A stretch of DNA of 64,000 nucleotides from Micromonospora sp. NBC_01740 (GTDB lineage: Bacteria > Actinomycetota > Actinomycetes > Mycobacteriales > Micromonosporaceae), in the NCBI RefSeq assembly GCF_035920365.1, contig NZ_CP109150.1, positions 248,001-312,000 of the forward strand, given 5' to 3'. A model generated the notes under the pieces. The model was not told the origin of the DNA. It saw nothing but the letters and a program-made list of their open reading frames with translations, and ran no database searches. The first letter of the stretch is position 1, and each line of letters starts with the position of its first letter. Both the position numbers and the translations under genes were made by a program. Shown here piece after piece: positions 61,606 to 64,000 of this stretch.

Positions 61606-63198
61606 TCAGGTGTTGACCGGACGGCGGGCGATCAGGCGTACGTGGGTGACGGGCCAGTCCAGCGGTTCGCCGGCCGGGGTGCTGAGGGCGGCCACCGGGG
61701 CGAGGCGGTTGGTGACGATCCAGTCGTTGCGGGACGTCGCGCTCGCTGGGTCGATCTCGAACCCGACGTCGGTGAGCAACGACTTCCAGTCGGCGTACTC
61801 CAGGCCGCAGAACTGTTCCTGGGTCTCCGACAGCCAGTTGTCGGTGTAGTCCTTGCGGGTGAGGAAGTCCATCGCCGCGCCGAGGGTCAGCTCGACCACG
61901 CCGTCCGCCCCGTCCACCGGGCGGTACGCGAACGGGAACCGGTAGTCGACCGCGAACTGGTCCAGCCGGGCCCGGGTCGACAGCGCGTCGACGTACGCCG
62001 TCACCTCACCGGGCGGCAGGGCCGCCAGGTCGGTACGCGGCGCGGGCGGGTTGACGCCGTCCGTCGTGGTCAGGCGCAGGTGCACCGTCCGGTCCCGGCC
62101 GTCCGGCCCGCACACGTCGCTGTTGATCCACACCCCGCCCGGCACGGTGTGGTCGTAGAGGGCCTGCACGAACCGGCGCAGCGAGGCCATCCGCTCGCCG
62201 TACGACCAGATCTCGTGGGTCAGCGCGAAGGTCATCGTGGTGTCCACCGAGCGCGGCGCGAACACCGCCCCGCCGAGCACGTTGCGCCGGTAGAAGAAGA
62301 CGTTCGGGTTGGCGAAGACGCCCTGCGCCTTCTTGTGGACGCACTCCTCGAACAGGTGCCGGGCCACCTCGACGCCGATCAGGTCACTCTCCCGCAGGGC
62401 CGGCTCCCGGTCGGCCAGCTCCAGGACGGCGCCCGCGCCGCAGCCGACGTCGACGATCCGCCCCGGTCGCACGTGCTCGCGCACCGCGTCCCACTTGCGC
62501 TGCGCGGCGTCGCTGAACGCCTCGGCGTACGTCCGGTAGTCGCGGGTGGCGGTCAGTCCGCCCTCGTCGCCGACCACCGGGTCGTTCACCACGGAGCGGA
62601 CCAGGTCGTCGAGCCGGTAGCGGCGGTACACGTCGACGGTGGCCGGATGGGTGAGGTCCCGCCACGACGGGTCGTCGTCGGCCAGGCGCAGCAGGACGTC
62701 CCACGGCCGGACCGGTGTCGGCTCGACGTCGGCCTCCACCCCGGCGATCCGGAAACCGAGCCGTTCGTACATCGCGGCGACCTCCGGCGTCGAGCAGGCG
62801 ACCACCGTGTCCGCCGGGGTCAGCTCCAACCCGGTGGACGCCGCGACGGTCTTCAGGGTCACCTCGGCGAACCTGTCGGTCGGTACGGTGTCGAACACCG
62901 GCACCACCACCGACCGGAGCCCGGCGAGCACGCTGAACCGTTCGATCGCCGCCTCCCGCCGGTGGTACGGGACCGGGTTGCGCCGGGTGTTCTCGTGGTT
63001 GGCCGAGGTGACCGCCCACACCACGGTCGCGCCGCCGGCGTCGTCGCTTCCGGTCGTGCCGCCCGCGTCCTCGCTCCCGGTCGCGCCGTCACCGTCGGCG
63101 AGGGGGTCGTCGCCCCGCGCCGCGAGCTGGCGGAGGTACCCGGCCTGGAAGCGGGTCAACAGGTGGTGGCGGCCGGGAAAGAGCAGGTAGCGGGGCAT
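61606..63198 (-). CDS. nucleotidyltransferase-like / SAM methyltransferase fusion protein
   Basis: 530 residues. Residues 1-170 resemble an adenylyltransferase of the NMNAT/cytidylyltransferase superfamily (LLFPGRHHLLTRFQAGYLRQL as a variant of the GRFQxxHxGH motif; AVTSANHENTRRNPVPYHRREAAIERF as the downstream SxxxxxxRNP segment). An acidic/glycine insert (DGDGATGSEDAGG...) lies near residue 40. Residues about 230-500 form a class I methyltransferase (IVDVGCGAGAVLELADREP). Substrates unknown. It may be a two-step modifier of a nucleotide-linked metabolite. Confidence 0.72.
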   Translation of the reverse strand: MPRYLLFPGRHHLLTRFQAGYLRQLAARGDDPLADGDGATGSEDAGGTTGSDDAGGATVVWAVTSANHENTRRNPVPYHRREAAIERFSVLAGLRSVVVPVFDTVPTDRFAEVTLKTVAASTGLELTPADTVVACSTPEVAAMYERLGFRIAGVEADVEPTPVRPWDVLLRLADDDPSWRDLTHPATVDVYRRYRLDDLVRSVVNDPVVGDEGGLTATRDYRTYAEAFSDAAQRKWDAVREHVRPGRIVDVGCGAGAVLELADREPALRESDLIGVEVARHLFEECVHKKAQGVFANPNVFFYRRNVLGGAVFAPRSVDTTMTFALTHEIWSYGERMASLRRFVQALYDHTVPGGVWINSDVCGPDGRDRTVHLRLTTTDGVNPPAPRTDLAALPPGEVTAYVDALSTRARLDQFAVDYRFPFAYRPVDGADGVVELTLGAAMDFLTRKDYTDNWLSETQEQFCGLEYADWKSLLTDVGFEIDPASATSRNDWIVTNRLAPVAALSTPAGEPLDWPVTHVRLIARRPVNT

Positions 63199-63245
63199 GG
63201 CACGTTCCTAGCCGATGCCCCGCGTGCGGTGCGCGGCAGGGGTGG

Positions 63246-63956
63246 GTGGCGCCGACCGGCGGGGGGGCCGGGAGCCGTCGGCGAAGAACGGGGACCGCCC
63301 CCGGACCGGCCCGCCGCTACATTGGAGACATCAGCAGTCAACGATCTGGGCGCAGCCCGTCCGGAGCCGGCTCCGCGTCGCGCAGCCCGGACTGGGCCGC
63401 GGTGGGCGCGATCGCCGGTGTGGTGGCCACCGTGCTCACCCTGCTCACGTACGTGCTGCCACGGGAGCCCTCCGTGCCGCCGCCGGCCTCGGGAGCCGGA
63501 GCGGGGCCGTCACCGGGGCCCGACCCGACCACGCCCGACCGGGCCAGGCCCGACCGGACCCCGCCGGACCAGACGACCACGCCCACGGCGGACGCCACGA
63601 AGGACCACCCCGTCACCAGGACGCCGCGGCCGCCCGCCCCGGGTCGACTGCCGTCGCTGGCGCCGCTGCAACCGGCCGGCTGCGAGGAGGCGCTCGCCGT
63701 CGTCGACCGGTTCTACCGGACCTCGGGTTCGACCAGGCAGAGCCGGCAGGCCGCCGCCACGACCGCGTACCAGGGCATGATGGGCGCGAGCCTCCAGGCC
63801 GAGGGCGGCGTCCACCAGGCCACGGTGGCACTGTCGCAGGACTTCTCCGAGCTGCGCTTCATCCTGTCGGGCATGGTCGCGAGCGACTACGAGGTGGTGC
63901 AGGCCAGGACGGACCGCGACGCCCAGCACCTCCGGGACGTGTGTGACGCCGGCTGA
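63246..63956 (+). CDS. membrane-anchored protein of unknown function
   Basis: Up to 236 residues. One membrane helix (WAAVGAIAGVVATVLTLLTYVLP), a proline-rich spacer of about 65 residues, then an extracellular or cytoplasmic helical domain (CEEALAVVDRFYRTSGSTRQSRQAA...LRDVCDAG) with two cysteines that could pair. The start is unclear: the GTG at 63246 gives an arginine-rich extension. TACATT at 63318 followed six bases later by an in-frame ATC (63330) hints at a shorter, leaderless form. Confidence 0.6.
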   Translation: MAPTGGGAGSRRRRTGTAPGPARRYIGDISSQRSGRSPSGAGSASRSPDWAAVGAIAGVVATVLTLLTYVLPREPSVPPPASGAGAGPSPGPDPTTPDRARPDRTPPDQTTTPTADATKDHPVTRTPRPPAPGRLPSLAPLQPAGCEEALAVVDRFYRTSGSTRQSRQAAATTAYQGMMGASLQAEGGVHQATVALSQDFSELRFILSGMVASDYEVVQARTDRDAQHLRDVCDAG

Positions 63957-64000
63957 CGGCACCGCCACGCGGCCCCGGACGGTCGCCCCGGCCGGCAGCC

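Overview
The window looks like chromosomal DNA from a high-GC actinobacterium, most likely of the Micromonosporaceae (Micromonospora-like). This is an inference from gene content: an actinobacterial atp operon with AtpZ/AtpI-type genes, a Rho factor with a long Arg/Asp-rich insertion, an argS-lysA-hom-thrC...thrB-rho order, very GC-rich codon use, and several probable leaderless starts (TANNNT 6-7 bases before a GTG, TTG or ATG). No database search was possible.

Layout. 1-4 kb: the ATP synthase operon on the minus strand (atpI-like, atpZ-like, atpB, atpE, atpF, atpH and the 5' part of atpA, cut by the window edge), with glyA overlapping its upstream end. 5-11 kb: an NAD(P)-binding protein, a bifunctional penicillin-binding protein, a low-molecular-weight phosphatase, a Sua5/YrdC tRNA-modification enzyme and prmC. 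11-15.5 kb: a GGDEF diguanylate cyclase, prfA, rpmE, and a protein closely resembling phage T4 polynucleotide kinase-phosphatase. 15.5-19 kb: a very large secreted phosphodiester glycosidase/metallophosphoesterase fusion, followed by about 0.9 kb of repeat-rich intergenic DNA. 20-36 kb: rho, thrB, thrC, hom, lysA and argS. This aspartate-family/rho neighbourhood holds an efflux pair (MFS and RND) and a TnpB-only IS605-type element placed exactly between lysA and hom.

36-44 kb: DUF3105 and DUF305 membrane-anchored proteins, a likely domesticated IS630-type transposase, tRNA-Arg(CCG), a Tat-exported phosphoesterase with a PQQ-type propeller, a stand-alone LigD-type polymerase and a PEP-mutase-family enzyme. 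44.6-54.7 kb looks like accessory resistance DNA: HxlR and TetR regulators with a twin palindromic operator, an MMPL transporter, an erythromycin-esterase-family enzyme, an Erm-like 23S rRNA methyltransferase and two glycosyltransferases. The erm-like gene is preceded by a 37-codon leader ORF carrying an Arg-Leu-Arg motif and by mutually exclusive hairpins that could hide its ribosome-binding site. This is the best candidate here for a regulatory system worth testing.

55-64 kb: small membrane proteins (one led by a 10-codon upstream ORF), a FabG-like reductase, a DUF4139 protein, a trehalose-synthase-like GH13 enzyme, a secreted M23 peptidase with 222-bp tandem repeats, a nucleotidyltransferase-methyltransferase fusion and a membrane-anchored unknown protein.

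Long, nearly perfect intergenic palindromes (15-23 bp stems) separate many gene pairs. Some probably act as bidirectional terminators, and others look like dispersed repeats.
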